Positions 48,464 through 56,922 are shown, counted from the first letter of the stretch. The stretch is 64,000 nt of DNA from Helicobacter cynogastricus (GCF_900197855.1 NZ_FZMQ01000007.1:15663-79662), one strand, 5' to 3'. Notes: generated by a model not told the origin, from the letters alone. Program-made: numbers and translations.

Positions 48464-49603
48464 TTAAGACCTAAAGAGTGTTTTAGGAAGGGGGAGAAGA
48501 ATTAAAAAACTTATCACAAGACAGATTCCGCAAAATTCAAACATAGCATTCAAACTCACTTGACCTAGAGACCAAGTAAAAATGAGAGAAAAGAGAGCCT
48601 GAAAGATCGCAAAACTTAAGACGATCATGCTGGAGGCTCGCACAAAGTGCTTTTGTCCCATGATGTGTAAGGCCATATTGCTGGTGAGTACCATATTCCC
48701 GGTTGTGCCAAGACCCATTAAAAAAATGGAAAGGTTGAGCCAGTAGAGGTTGGTTGAAACAATGACAATCAAACAAGAAAATGACTTGAGGACTAAAACA
48801 ACGATGGAAGCATTTTTAAGCCCCATTCTTTGTGCTAAAGACGCGCTAAAGATAGTTCCAATTGTAGCCCCAAAACCAAAGAATGCCCAAGAAGCCCCCG
48901 CACTCTCTTTGCTAAAATGCAAAGAGCGCACTAAATAATCTACCCAAAAAAGAGTGTGTGGTAAATAACCAATAGCATTAAGCACGACAGATAGAAGCAA
49001 GATAGCAAAGAAAAAAGGTATTTTGAAGCTGGAAGATTTTTGCTCAGGCATGACAAGACGGCGCTTTTTGAAAGCCAAGCAAGAGATCAAAAATGCGAGT
49101 AGGCTTACCGCGCCCAAAAAAAGCCAAGCATTGCGGATAGCATGGGCGAAGTGGGGCAAAACAAACCCAGAAAAAACCACACCAACACCAATCCCACTAA
49201 AAACCAAGCCGTTGACCAAAGGGCGTGATCGTTCCCGCACAAAAGGAAGACAAAGAGGTGCAGAAAGCACTACCAGCAGTGCTGAAGCAATGCCAGCTAG
49301 AAAACGCCAAATCCAAGCCCATGCAAAGGGCAAATTATCAAAGTAACAAGCAAAAAAACTAAGCGCGATCACCAAGAAGCTTAATTTAGTAATGTTTTCC
49401 AAAGATAAGTATTTTTGCAAGACGCTAAGCACAACGCTTCCAAAAATATAACCCACCATCACTGCGATACCTAGCTGAATGCTTTGGTGCTCATTGAGTT
49501 GTCCTGAGAGAATCAAAAATGGGATGAGCACGACATAGCCAAAGCGTGCCAAGCCATTAGCAATAAAAGTGGCTAAAAAACATGCAAAAACGCGCAAGAA
49601 CAT
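48464..49603 (-). CDS. YbfB/YjiJ-type MFS transporter
   Basis: A 379-residue, 12-helix major-facilitator protein. The N-terminal FANGLARFGYVVLIPFLI stretch, GYIFGSVVLSVLQ and WRFLAGIASALLVVLSAPLCLPFVRERSR are typical of the YbfB/YjiJ group. The substrate is unknown. The start is the ATG at 49603, with a perfect AGGAGG (49610-49615) and a TATAAT box at 49626-49631. In-frame ATGs at 49654 and 49669 lie upstream of this promoter and are rejected. Confidence 0.85.
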   Translation of the reverse strand: MFLRVFACFLATFIANGLARFGYVVLIPFLILSGQLNEHQSIQLGIAVMVGYIFGSVVLSVLQKYLSLENITKLSFLVIALSFFACYFDNLPFAWAWIWRFLAGIASALLVVLSAPLCLPFVRERSRPLVNGLVFSGIGVGVVFSGFVLPHFAHAIRNAWLFLGAVSLLAFLISCLAFKKRRLVMPEQKSSSFKIPFFFAILLLSVVLNAIGYLPHTLFWVDYLVRSLHFSKESAGASWAFFGFGATIGTIFSASLAQRMGLKNASIVVLVLKSFSCLIVIVSTNLYWLNLSIFLMGLGTTGNMVLTSNMALHIMGQKHFVRASSMIVLSFAIFQALFSLIFTWSLGQVSLNAMFEFCGICLVISFLILLPLPKTLFRS

Positions 49604-49625
49604 TTTTAACCTCCTAAAACTCTCT

Positions 49626-49631
49626 ATTATA
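49626..49631 (-). promoter_or_regulatory. -10 box for the MFS gene
   Basis: A minus-strand TATAAT lies 22 bases before the ATG at 49603, with AGGAGG between; the leader is very short. Confidence 0.5.
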
Positions 49632-49790
49632 CCCCTGAATAAAAAACGATCCATGCCTTTTATGCGCAATTTGCAATACGCTTTGGGTTAAACATGTACT
49701 TTAAAATCTCTGCATAAAGGTTTTTGATAAATAGGCTAGTTTTTGGTATCATCTAGGCCATTTGAATCATTTTTAAAGGTAATCCACCCA

Positions 49791-51131
49791 ATGTTTGCTA
49801 CCCCCTATAAACGATTTTTAGATAATCTCATCACTATTATGTCTCAAATCAAATGGGAAGAATCCAAAACACTAAACACAACTCGTACTAAACTTGAAGC
49901 CTTAAAAGATTTTCCTTGTAATCAAGCCAGCCACTTGGTGCACGCTCTTGTGCAATTTACACAAGTTATGGATCGGCAACTAGAAATCCAAGCCAGCCTA
50001 ACCCAAGAAATACAAGCTCTGCGAAAAGCCCACAAAGAGCTAGAAGAGCAACATTTTATCAGTCAAAGTATGGTGGATACGAGTCTGAGCGGTCAATGGT
50101 ATATGCCCTACCCTGCTAATGGTCAGGTAGATGGCAACACGCCTTTTCTTTGCTCAAAACGCTTCCGCCAAATGCTAGGTTTTCAGAACGAACAAGAATT
50201 TCCCAGTGTCCTATCTTCATGGGCAGATCGCATCCATCCTGATGATGTTGAAAATGTGCTTAAAGTGCGCAATGCTGCCATCCATGACAAAAGTGGTAAA
50301 ACACCCTATTCTCCCACCTATCGCCTCAAAAACAAGGCTGGGGAGTATCGCTATTACCACGCACATGGCAATATCACCCGTGATGCGCAGGGTAATCCTA
50401 TTTTTATGGCAGGCTCTTGTGAAGATATTGATAATGAGGTGCGCCATAAAATGGAGCTAGATAATATTGTAGAACGCTTCAATCTAGCACTCTCGCTCAT
50501 CTCCGATCGTATTTTTGATTTGCGCTTGATAGAAGAGGATATCTTTTCTTCGCGCAATCTGTGCTGGTTTTCCCCACGCCTGCACCACAATATTGTGCGC
50601 GCCAATCAGGCATCCATACAAGCATTGCTAGAGTGCGTAACTCCAGAGAGTAAACCACATTTCTTAGGTGTGTTAGAAAAGCTCACTCAAGAGCTCAAAC
50701 AGGATCAATCCATTAAGCCTCTAGAGTTAGAGATTGCGCTTAGAGCCTCTGGTACACAAGAAGTGCATATCTACAAATTCCAAGCAACCGCGCTTAAAAA
50801 CAAGAGCAATAATATTATTACAAAGCGCATTGTGGGTGTGCTCACCGACATAGATGCACAGAAAAAACAAGAAGAGTTTTTAGCCAAAGAAGAGGAATTT
50901 AATCGTCAAACTAAACAAAATTTAGACAACATTGCGGGTATCATTAGTAAGATTGATGGTATCGCCAAGCAGACCAATTTACTTGCCTTGAACGCTGCTA
51001 TAGAAGCTGCGCGTGCAGGCGAACATGGACGCGGTTTTGCGGTGGTGGCTGATGAAGTGAGCAAATTAGCCAGCAAAACCAGCGAAGCCACTAATGAAAT
51101 TGGAACGCTCTTAAACTCAGGACACCCGTAA
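49791..51131 (+). CDS. Cytoplasmic PAS-domain chemoreceptor with shortened C-terminus
   Basis: A 446-residue soluble signalling protein from the ATG at 49791 (AAAGGT upstream). A helical N-terminus is followed by a PAS_3 domain ([12 protein letters not shown], then [43 protein letters not shown]), a linker domain and a chemoreceptor tip ([44 protein letters not shown]). It has no membrane segment. The tip's return helix ends about 22 residues later at [12 protein letters not shown], which is short. Either this is a minimal receptor or its 3' end was replaced by a deletion. It is probably an energy or redox sensor. Confidence 0.75.
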   Translation: MFATPYKRFLDNLITIMSQIKWEESKTLNTTRTKLEALKDFPCNQASHLVHALVQFTQVMDRQLEIQASLTQEIQALRKAHKELEEQHFISQSMVDTSLSGQWYMPYPANGQVDGNTPFLCSKRFRQMLGFQNEQEFPSVLSSWADRIHPDDVENVLKVRNAAIHDKSGKTPYSPTYRLKNKAGEYRYYHAHGNITRDAQGNPIFMAGSCEDIDNEVRHKMELDNIVERFNLALSLISDRIFDLRLIEEDIFSSRNLCWFSPRLHHNIVRANQASIQALLECVTPESKPHFLGVLEKLTQELKQDQSIKPLELEIALRASGTQEVHIYKFQATALKNKSNNIITKRIVGVLTDIDAQKKQEEFLAKEEEFNRQTKQNLDNIAGIISKIDGIAKQTNLLALNAAIEAARAGEHGRGFAVVADEVSKLASKTSEATNEIGTLLNSGHP

Positions 51132-51192
51132 TGCTGGTTTTGTAGCATGTGCGATCATTGCTACCATCATTCATATCTTGCTCAAAGGATAA
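51121..51192 (+). pseudogene. Possible C-terminal scrap of a membrane protein
   Basis: In a different frame from the PAS chemoreceptor, 23 codons read as a hydrophobic helix (FVACAIIATIIHILLKG) ending in TAA, like the last membrane helix of a transporter. It begins within the last codons of the chemoreceptor ORF. It may mark a deletion junction. The rest of 51132-51433 shows nothing recognisable. Confidence 0.3.
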
Positions 51193-51433
51193 CTCCCTTC
51201 TATGGTGGTGTGACTTTGTCACTCCTTTGTCAAGCGACATTCATCTAGTAAACACACCTATACACTTGGAATAGATGCAGTCTAAATTAAGCGGGCTTAC
51301 CAAGTTGAATCCTTAAATTTACATATTACTTTGGACATGCACTCAAGATAGAATTAGCTAAACTCTACTATTCTCTGATTTATAGGACTTGTCATTATTA
51401 TTCCTAGTCGTAGTTAACTTTTTGGGGCGGTTT

Positions 51434-51763
51434 TTAGATTTTTTGATGCTCCCATAAATCTTTGATGGATTGGCATAGATTATCAACTTTGAGTGTGGAG
51501 GCTAGATTGCATTGTGCCTTTAGTTTGTGACTTGTGAAATCAATACAATGTAGAAACTGCAACAAGGGTTGGTGTTCATGGGGGACGATAAGGCACATGC
51601 CAGACTTGTGAAAAGTAGCATTGGATAACACGATAAAGGTTTTATAGCCACGCAATAGCGGATGTTTGTGCGTCATCTCAATCATATCTGCAAATACCAC
51701 TTTAGATGTCTGTGTACAAGGTTTATGTTGCAAGATAGCGTATTACAAAAATTTCTCAGTCAT
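51434..51763 (-). pseudogene. MazF/PemK-like toxin gene with an early stop
   Basis: From an ATG at 51763 with a strong AGAGGAG site, the frame runs six codons, meets TAA (51743-51745, probably a former CAA), then continues open for 99 more codons to 51434. The body resembles the MazF/PemK ribonuclease fold: KVVFADMIEMTHKHPLLRGYKTFIVLSNATFHKSGMCLIVP corresponds to the D-I/V-x-x-x-D, RP-x-x-V-L-S and G-x-x-I-x-x-P strands. The key G-H-E is not conserved. Family assignment is by eye only. No antitoxin gene is seen next to it. Confidence 0.45.
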
Positions 51764-51793
51764 TTGTTTTTCTCCTCTAAGTTTGTGCAGTAT

Positions 51794-52071
51794 TTAAGAT
51801 CGCCTAACTGGAAAGCTAACGAACCCATAGGTTAAGATGCTCTGAATTTGTTCTTTACTAAATAGTTGCAGCTGATCGAGTATAATCTTGCTTCCATTAA
51901 TGAGAGGATTTTTATGAGAGGAGTAGCCTTTTTTTCGTTTAGGTCGTGTCGTTTCTGGAAAAGCCAACATAAAATTCTTCTCTTCATAGATAACAAAGTA
52001 AGGACGCATCTTGTGGTGTTCATGCCCTATACTATAGCGATTAGAGATACAGTGCGCTTTTTACTCCCCAA
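51794..52071 (-). pseudogene. Second MazF/PemK-like gene, frameshifted
   Basis: Minus-strand fragments in two frames join into a MazF-like order: KKRTVSLIAI (first strand, from a TTG near 52071), then after a frameshift near 52040 YSIGHEHHKMRPYFVI with the GHE and RP motifs of MazF, LAFPETT, and NGSKIILDQLQLFSKEQ, like the late DQL motif of the family. It ends at 51794, 31 bases before the next MazF-like ATG. A tandem of two related toxins or a duplicated pair is possible. Confidence 0.45.
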
Positions 52072-52131
52072 TTTTTCTTAGAAAAAAACCAGTCAAGAAG
52101 ATATGAAATACTAAGAAGCGAATAATGTTAA

Positions 52132-52208
52132 TGGTGGAGGATAGCGGGCTCGAACCGCTGACCTCCTGCGTGCAAAGCAGGCGCTCTCCCAAACTGAGCT
52201 AATCCCCC
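52132..52208 (-). tRNA. tRNA-Ala (anticodon TGC)
   Basis: A complete cloverleaf. The acceptor GGGGGAT pairs with ATCCTCC; the anticodon stem CCTGC/GCAGG encloses TTTGCAC (anticodon TGC); the T arm contains GGTTCGAACC; and the gene encodes its own CCA end (TGG at 52132-52134 on the plus strand). It lies 20 bases from tRNA-Ile on the same strand. Confidence 0.97.
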
Positions 52209-52228
52209 CAAAAGAGAGTTAAATAAGA

Positions 52229-52305
<77 letters not shown>

Positions 52306-52329
52306 TTAACCTACAGGTAATTCAAAAAA

Positions 52330-52563
52330 CAGACAACTCATCCAAAGAATGCGTTGTAAAGGGCGGATTGTAGCAAGATTTTCCTTAAATATAACTTGAT
52401 GTAGTAAATGGGTTTGCCCGCGCTCTAAGATGATATTTAACACATCAGCGGGCAACTGGTTACCATGGTAGTAGGCTCGAGCTTGTTTAAACTCTAAAAT
52501 AGAGTTTTAGGCGGCTTGATAATCTTGTCTAAATTCTAAGCTTAATTGATTGAGGTCTTTCAA
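52330..52563 (-). pseudogene. Phage portal-protein-like fragment
   Basis: On the minus strand, from about 52563, the frame reads LKDLNQLSLEFRQDYQAA, one in-frame TAA (52507-52509), then ILEFKQARAYYHGNQLPAD and VLNIILERGQTHLLHQ. The second part matches the usual N-terminal pattern of phage portal proteins, in which an A-YY-x-G-x-Q-x-P segment is followed by a rGQ-P-L-V-N-like segment. Only about 75 codons remain, ending near the 5' side of tRNA-Ile. Same strand as the terminase fragment at 55.8 kb. Confidence 0.45.
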
Positions 52564-52668
52564 GGGAAAACCTTAAGGCGTTGGCTGGGTAGCCAACACA
52601 CAAAGAGCATTTATCAAGGCGAGGGCATTATAGAGTTTCTAGCCCAAATAAACAAGGGTTAACGATAG

Positions 52669-52700
52669 GGGTTATCTTACAGAAAAACCCTAACGATTAT
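52669..52700. repeat. Direct repeats around TTATCTTACAGA
   Basis: TTATCTTACAGA occurs twice within this stretch, each preceded by TAACGAT (directly in the second copy, after four bases in the first). A third partial copy, TTATCTTACA, is near 52878. Each contains TTAC, the target tetranucleotide used by ISHp608-type elements. Confidence 0.6.
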
Positions 52701-52754
52701 CTTACAGACACGCGTTGCGTGGTGCTAAAGTAGAGCCCCTTCAAACCAAGAGAG

Positions 52755-52790
52755 CTAAACTAAATTAAGGCTAGAGGCGCAGCCTCTAGC
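52755..52790. repeat. Leader-plus-hairpin repeat, copy 1
   Basis: The leader CTAAACTAAATTAAG is followed by a perfect 9-bp stem GCTAGAGGC / GCCTCTAGC with loop GCA (52770-52790). It shares its leader with copy 2, but the stem sequence is different. Confidence 0.7.
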
Positions 52791-52804
52791 TCCTTTTGCG
52801 CTCT

Positions 52805-52874
52805 GCTTTCAAACAATCATGGCCGTTTAAAGCTCAGCAAACCCATTTAACGCGTGCTTTCACCAAATCATGGC
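52805..52874. repeat. 19-bp imperfect direct repeat pair
   Basis: GCTTTCAAACAATCATGGC (52805-52823) and GCTTTCACCAAATCATGGC (52856-52874), 51 bases apart, differ at only a few positions. They lie between the two leader-hairpin repeats. Confidence 0.65.
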
Positions 52875-52903
52875 ATGTTATCTTACAAAACAACCAAGTA
52901 GAA

Positions 52904-52939
52904 CTAAACTAAAGTAAGGCAAAAGCTAAAGGCTTTTGC
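52904..52939. repeat. Leader-plus-hairpin repeat, copy 2
   Basis: The leader CTAAACTAAAGTAAG (one difference from copy 1) is followed by a perfect 8-bp stem GCAAAAGC / GCTTTTGC with loop TAAAG (52919-52939). Four bases later is TTAC (52943-52946), the proposed IS target. Leader kept, stem changed, pairing kept. Confidence 0.7.
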
Positions 52940-53037
52940 AACTTACCCACTCGCGCCATAAGGCGCATGCTCTTTAGAGCATAATAAAATATCCACTTTA
53001 AAGTATTAGTTAATATTGTATTTGTATAATACATTGC

Positions 53038-53517
53038 ATGCAAACCATCAAATACAAGAGCAACAACAATATTGTCTATTCTTGCAAATACCATATTGTG
53101 TGGTGTCCCAAATATAGACGAAAAGTCCTTGTAGATCAGGTAGAGGTAAGGCTCAAACAAATCATTTTGGAAGTGGCACAAGAGCTAGAAGTGGAGATTT
53201 TAGAAATGGAAACAGATAAGGATCATATCCACATTTTGGCAGAAGTTGATCCAAGCTTTGGAGTGATGAAGTTTATTAGAACAGCTAAGGGTAGAAGTAG
53301 TCGGCTTTTAAGACAAGAGTTTGCGCATTTAAGAACTAGATTGCCTACACTATGGACCAACTCTTGTTTTATTTCTTCTGTAGGGGGTGCACCTTTGGAG
53401 GTAATCAAGCAATACATCGCCAACCAGCAAAACTCTGAAAGACCCAAGCAGAAAAACAAGTGGAAAGACTATGTTAATCGCCTACAAGCAGAAACTCTAC
53501 AATTCAAGCAAAAATAA
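53038..53517 (+). CDS. tnpA: IS200/IS605 transposase TnpA (Y1, HUH)
   Basis: A 159-residue single-strand transposase. The HUH motif is DHIHIL with H63 and H65; the catalytic tyrosine is Y126 in VIKQYIANQQ. HIVWCPKYRRKVL and FMKFIRTAKGRSSR-like segments are standard (here GVMKFIRTAKGRSSRLL). Intact and of normal length. It acts on single-stranded ends recognised as hairpins. It overlaps tnpB by 47 bases. Confidence 0.95.
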   Translation: MQTIKYKSNNNIVYSCKYHIVWCPKYRRKVLVDQVEVRLKQIILEVAQELEVEILEMETDKDHIHILAEVDPSFGVMKFIRTAKGRSSRLLRQEFAHLRTRLPTLWTNSCFISSVGGAPLEVIKQYIANQQNSERPKQKNKWKDYVNRLQAETLQFKQK

Positions 53518-54494
53518 GCACATCGGCAAACTTCTGCGCCTTTATGGCATTTGTTATAACCATTGTATTGCTTTGCATAAGCGGTATTATAGACTCTACA
53601 AGAAACACTTAAAGCTCTATACTCTGCAAAGACACATCACCAAACTAAAGAAAACAACACGCTTTGCCTTTTTAAAAACCCTAGGCTCTCAAACTTTGCA
53701 GGAGTTAGTAGAGAGGATAGACAAGGCTTATAAGAAGTTTTTTAAAAAGCAGGGCAGACCTCCTAGATTTAAAAAGGTGGTTAACTACCAATCTTTCACA
53801 TTTAAGGGGAAGACAGGTTATAAAATCCAAGGATTATTTCTTGTGCTTGGTGTGTGAAAAAGAGGACGAGCCGGCGAAAGCAGAATGCTTGAAGCCGTTT
53901 GCGAGCGAGCCCGCATGCGGTAACAGCGTGGGGCTGGATTTTGGCTTAAAAACTTTTCTCACCGCCTCTAATGGCACACAAATAGCATCGCCTTTATTTT
54001 TCTCTAAATTCTTGCCTTTAATCTGTGCTTGCTCTCGCTCTCTATCTAAAAAGAAAAAGGGAAGCCATAACCGCTTAAAGGCTAGGCTAAGGCTTGCTAG
54101 ATTGCACCGCAAAGTGGCTCATCTTAGAAAAGACTTTTTCCACAAACTCGCCAATAATCTAGCCCAACAATATAGCCGTATTTTCATAGAGGATTTAAAC
54201 CTAAAGGGTATGGTTAAACTTTGGGGGCGTAAAGTCAGTGATTTAGCCTTTAGCGAATTTGTGGCGATTTTGGCGCAAAAAACCCAAGTGGTTAAGATTG
54301 ACCGCTTTTATCCCAGCTCTAAGACCTGCTCTAGCTGTGGAGCAGTTAAAAAAGATTTGAGCCTAAAAGATAGGGTTTTTTCTTGCCACTCTTGTGGTTT
54401 TTCTTTGGATAGAGATTTGAACGCAAGCATGAATATTCATAGAGTGGGGGCATCCACTCTTGGAGTAGAGGCTAAGACCCGCCCAGCGGGCTAG
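53471..54494 (+). pseudogene. tnpB: tnpB with an internal deletion and frameshift
   Basis: The first frame (53471-53857) encodes the N-terminal helical part up to FTFKGKTGYKIQG, then ends. The second frame, in register from about 53836 (YFLCLVCEKEDEP), encodes the RuvC-like part: VGLDFGLKTFLT (first Asp), IFIEDLNLKGM (Glu), the zinc finger CSSCGAVKK...FSCHSCG, and DRDLNASMNI (last Asp). Roughly 30 residues of the wedge domain between the two parts are missing compared with full-length family members, and the deletion shifts the frame. Catalytic residues survive, but no complete protein can be made. Confidence 0.85.
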
Positions 54495-54543
54495 CCTTGT
54501 TGATACCAGAATCCCCTAGCTTTGAGCGCGGGGAGTATGTCAA
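54400..54543 (+). ncRNA. Probable omega-RNA/right-end region of the IS
   Basis: In IS605-type elements the guide RNA of TnpB comes from the 3' end of tnpB through the right end. This region has the tnpB 3' codons and the right-end hairpin. Its guide would be the flank after 54543. Transcription is not visible, and the TnpB here is broken. Confidence 0.35.
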
Positions 54544-54548
54544 AGATG

Positions 54549-54905
54549 TTAATCAAAGCCTGGCCAGTTTGGTCTAAATTTTCTTGGCATTTGGTAGGAA
54601 TACAAAGGGCTAGCGCGCCCAATAATCAGGCGTGCCATTTCCAGCTTAAAGGGGGCTTTAGCTTTGATAGTTTTCGCGCTATAGCCAATGCCTCCATGCT
54701 CTAAATCCAGCAAACCCAAAGGGGAGAGGCGTATATCGCTCTTAAAAGCCCCTCCTAAAGCGCGCACAAAATCATCTCCGCTAATCTCTCTTTTGAGCGC
54801 GATCCAATAGATCAAATGCGCGCCTAATTCTACAATGAAGCTTTTAGAAAAGGTGTTTAGCTCCCTTTTGGGGCGGGCATCTCTGAGTTTAGGCGCATTT
54901 GGCAT
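54549..54905 (-). pseudogene. Truncated restriction-endonuclease-like gene beside the C5 methyltransferase
   Basis: A 118-residue frame that starts 17 bases inside the methyltransferase 3' end, in the position of a type II restriction gene. The N-terminal part looks like a coherent protein (FSKSFIVELGAHLIYWIALKREISGDDFVRALGG, then IRLSPLGLLDLEHGGIGYSAKTIKAK). A frameshift near 54600 is suspected, because the next frame continues PTKCQENLDQTGQALINIFD right up to the IS end. Nothing on the far side of the IS continues it. I do not recognise the nuclease family. Non-functional. Confidence 0.6.
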
Positions 54906-55803
54906 TGAGCAAACCCACTAAACGCCTAGCTAGTGCGCTAATTAAGGGCACACACACAGAGTTACCACACTGGGCGCGCAGGTGGCTAGGGCTGACCACG
55001 ATTTTAAAGTCTTTAGGAAAACCCATTAAATTTAAAAGCTCCCTAGGGGTGAAGTGGCGCATACCATCAACTAGCTGGTAATTATGCGAGGCGTTTGCCC
55101 TAAGCGCGCAGGCGTGATCTAAAATGCTGATATTCCCGCTCTTGTTTTCATGCCAAATCGAGGGGCTAAAAATTTTCTTATTTTGCACGCTGGCTAATCT
55201 CTTAGCGCGGATATATGCGGAGGCTAGGGCAGAGTTAGGGGGGCTTAGCTCTAAGATAGAGTGCAAACTATAGGGGATTTTAGCAAAATCAAAACTAAAA
55301 GCTTGGGCTAGGTGCGGGTCTAAAAAGCCGATTAAAATTAGCCGTTCGCGCTTTTGGGGGATACCAAAGTCTAGGGCGTTTAAGACCTTGTAACGCACGC
55401 AGTAGCCTAAATCTTGCAAACTTTGCAAAATCACCCCTAGTGTGCGCCCTTGGCGGTGGGTGGCTAATTGTTTGACATTCTCTAGCAAAAAGGCGCGGGG
55501 TTTGTGGGCTTTGAGCACGCGCACAATCTCAAAAAAGAGCGCACCGCGTGGGTCGTCTAAGCCCCCTTGAGCCCCCATAATGCTAAAAGCTTGGCAGGGA
55601 AAACCCGCACACAGAATATCAAAGGGGGGGATGTTGTGGGCACTTATTTGGGTAATGTCCCCCGCGGGGGTGTCTTTAAAGTTAGCCTTGTAAGTTTCCC
55701 TAGCATGCGGATCAATCTCAGAAGAAAACACACAATGAGCTCCAGCCTGCTCAAAAGCTAGTCTAATACCTCCAATTCCAGCGAACAGATCAATAAAACG
55801 CAT
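54889..55803 (-). CDS. C5-cytosine DNA methyltransferase
   Basis: A 304-residue m5C methyltransferase with the ordered motifs: I FIDLFAGIGGIRLAFE (3-18), IV with catalytic Cys GFPCQAFS (67-74, C70), VI ENVKQL (108-113), VIII QKRERLILIG (150-159), a target-recognition region, IX RELLNLMGFP and X QCGNSVCVPL. Complete, with normal length for a type II enzyme. Its partner nuclease is wrecked, so it now acts as an orphan. It carries a C7 run (G7 at 55624-55630 on plus). It sits between two phage-gene fragments, so it was probably acquired. Confidence 0.93.
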   Translation of the reverse strand: MRFIDLFAGIGGIRLAFEQAGAHCVFSSEIDPHARETYKANFKDTPAGDITQISAHNIPPFDILCAGFPCQAFSIMGAQGGLDDPRGALFFEIVRVLKAHKPRAFLLENVKQLATHRQGRTLGVILQSLQDLGYCVRYKVLNALDFGIPQKRERLILIGFLDPHLAQAFSFDFAKIPYSLHSILELSPPNSALASAYIRAKRLASVQNKKIFSPSIWHENKSGNISILDHACALRANASHNYQLVDGMRHFTPRELLNLMGFPKDFKIVVSPSHLRAQCGNSVCVPLISALARRLVGLLNAKCA

Positions 55804-55844
55804 GGGCGCATTTTAACAAAATCTTTAAAGAAAAGCAAAAGCCC

Positions 55845-56220
55845 TCAAATCCTCCATGTCCTTTTATGCGTGCCTCTGTAGGTGGGGGTTTGGGGCTGTG
55901 TGTAGGGGGGTTTGGCCTCGGGGTGGTTGATGCATGAGGCTAAAGCGTCAATACAATCATCTTGTTTATAGGGCCTGTCCGGATTGAAGCTAAAAAGTTC
56001 TTTTTTAAGCTGTTTGAGGTTTTGGCAGGCGTGGGAAAAGAGCAAAAAACCCGTATTGTAAAAGGGGCGCAGGGCCTTAATTTTCTCCACTTTGGAGACT
56101 TTGCGGCTAGGGGTGTAACAAAAGATAGAATCGTTTGGGAAGGCTTGTTGCGGAGGCATTGCCCATGGGAACTAAGACGTGCATCTTTGTTTCTGTGATT
56201 TCTCTAATCCATTCTTGTAA
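55845..56220 (-). pseudogene. Phage terminase large-subunit C-terminal fragment
   Basis: The frame 55845-56159 ends with SKVEKIKALRPFYNTGFLLF and KKELFSFNPDRPYKQDDCIDALASCINH, the nuclease-domain ending typical of terminase large subunits (K-x-x-R-I-x-x-L-x-P, then D-D-x-x-D-A). Upstream to about 56220 another frame reads EWIREITETKMHVLVPMGN, so the gene is also frameshifted. The N-terminal ATPase part is not found. Same strand as the portal-like fragment. Confidence 0.6.
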
Positions 56221-56922
56221 GTTTTTTCTAAATTATGAGTGCAACCTATAGATTTGGGGAATTTTGTAATAGGTGCTGTGTCTTGCGCTTTGTTTTTTTG
56301 GTCTATCCACTCTACCTATGTTGTTAAAACATTTTCTAGACTCTCAATACATTTTTGATGCATTTTGCAAACCCTGTTTAAGATCGAGGTAGATGATCTT
56401 AAGCGCAAATCTCTCTAGTCACAATAAGATTTGTGGAATACTTTAAGGATTTAATCGCCTCTACTGAAGTATTAAGGCCTCCATCTCATCACCCTTATCC
56501 CAAATACCTCATTTTCTGAGATAATGACGACAATTTCTTTCAAAACTTCTACTTTTGGATAAATAATTTTTCGAGGATTTTCTACATTTTGTAACTCTAA
56601 AATTATCAAAGTAACCAAACCATCTCTTAGGTTTTTTAGTTACTTATAAAGTGGGTATTTTTGTCCATTTCCTGACCTTTTCACTACGCAGAATCCGTAG
56701 ACCTTATCACATCTGCAAAGTAAAATGAGAGTAAACCTCTGCTACTGATTGTGCTTTTTCATTTAGCCTTTAAGGCTAGACTTTTGTCTATTTTAATAAA
56801 ATTTTAAAAAAGGCTGATAATGCAATTTATAGTCAAAAATCCCTCGGTATCTAGAATCTAGATTGTGGCACTGTCAAAGTTTGCTTGCCTACGTTCCGGA
56901 GTATATTAACTTTGAAGGCGAG
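56221..56922. other. Stretch without a recognisable gene
   Basis: Low-complexity, A/T-richer sequence with only short open frames on either strand. One minus-strand frame of about 50 codons near 56460-56620 reads smoothly but has no start or match I know. It is the place where the terminase N-terminal part would be expected, so it is probably decayed prophage sequence. Confidence 0.4.

Larger units (their letters stand above)
52947..54543 (+). mobile_element. IS200/IS605-family element (ISHp608-like)
   Basis: An element with tnpA (Y1 transposase) and tnpB in the same orientation and no terminal inverted repeats. The left end is placed just after TTAC (52943-52946). It has two tandem hairpins: GCGCC-ATAA-GGCGC (52953-52966) and ATGCTC-TTTA-GAGCAT (52967-52982). 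The right end has an imperfect hairpin CCCC..GC-TTTGA-GC..GGGG (54513-54533) followed by AGTATGTCAA, like H. pylori IS605-group right ends. The boundaries are by analogy and approximate. The right junction lies beside the truncated restriction gene. Confidence 0.8.

Noticed and set aside
48453-48480. Bidirectional terminator between the DUF5666-like gene and the MFS gene
   Set aside because: Only a 4-bp stem (AGGT/ACCT) without a T run is present; too weak to call.
49604-49669. N-terminal extension of the MFS gene
   Set aside because: The extension lies across a TATAAT box and upstream of a perfect AGGAGG serving the ATG at 49603.
52611-52946. CRISPR array
   Set aside because: Repeats are few, of different types and irregularly spaced, with no cas genes nearby; they do not form repeat-spacer units.
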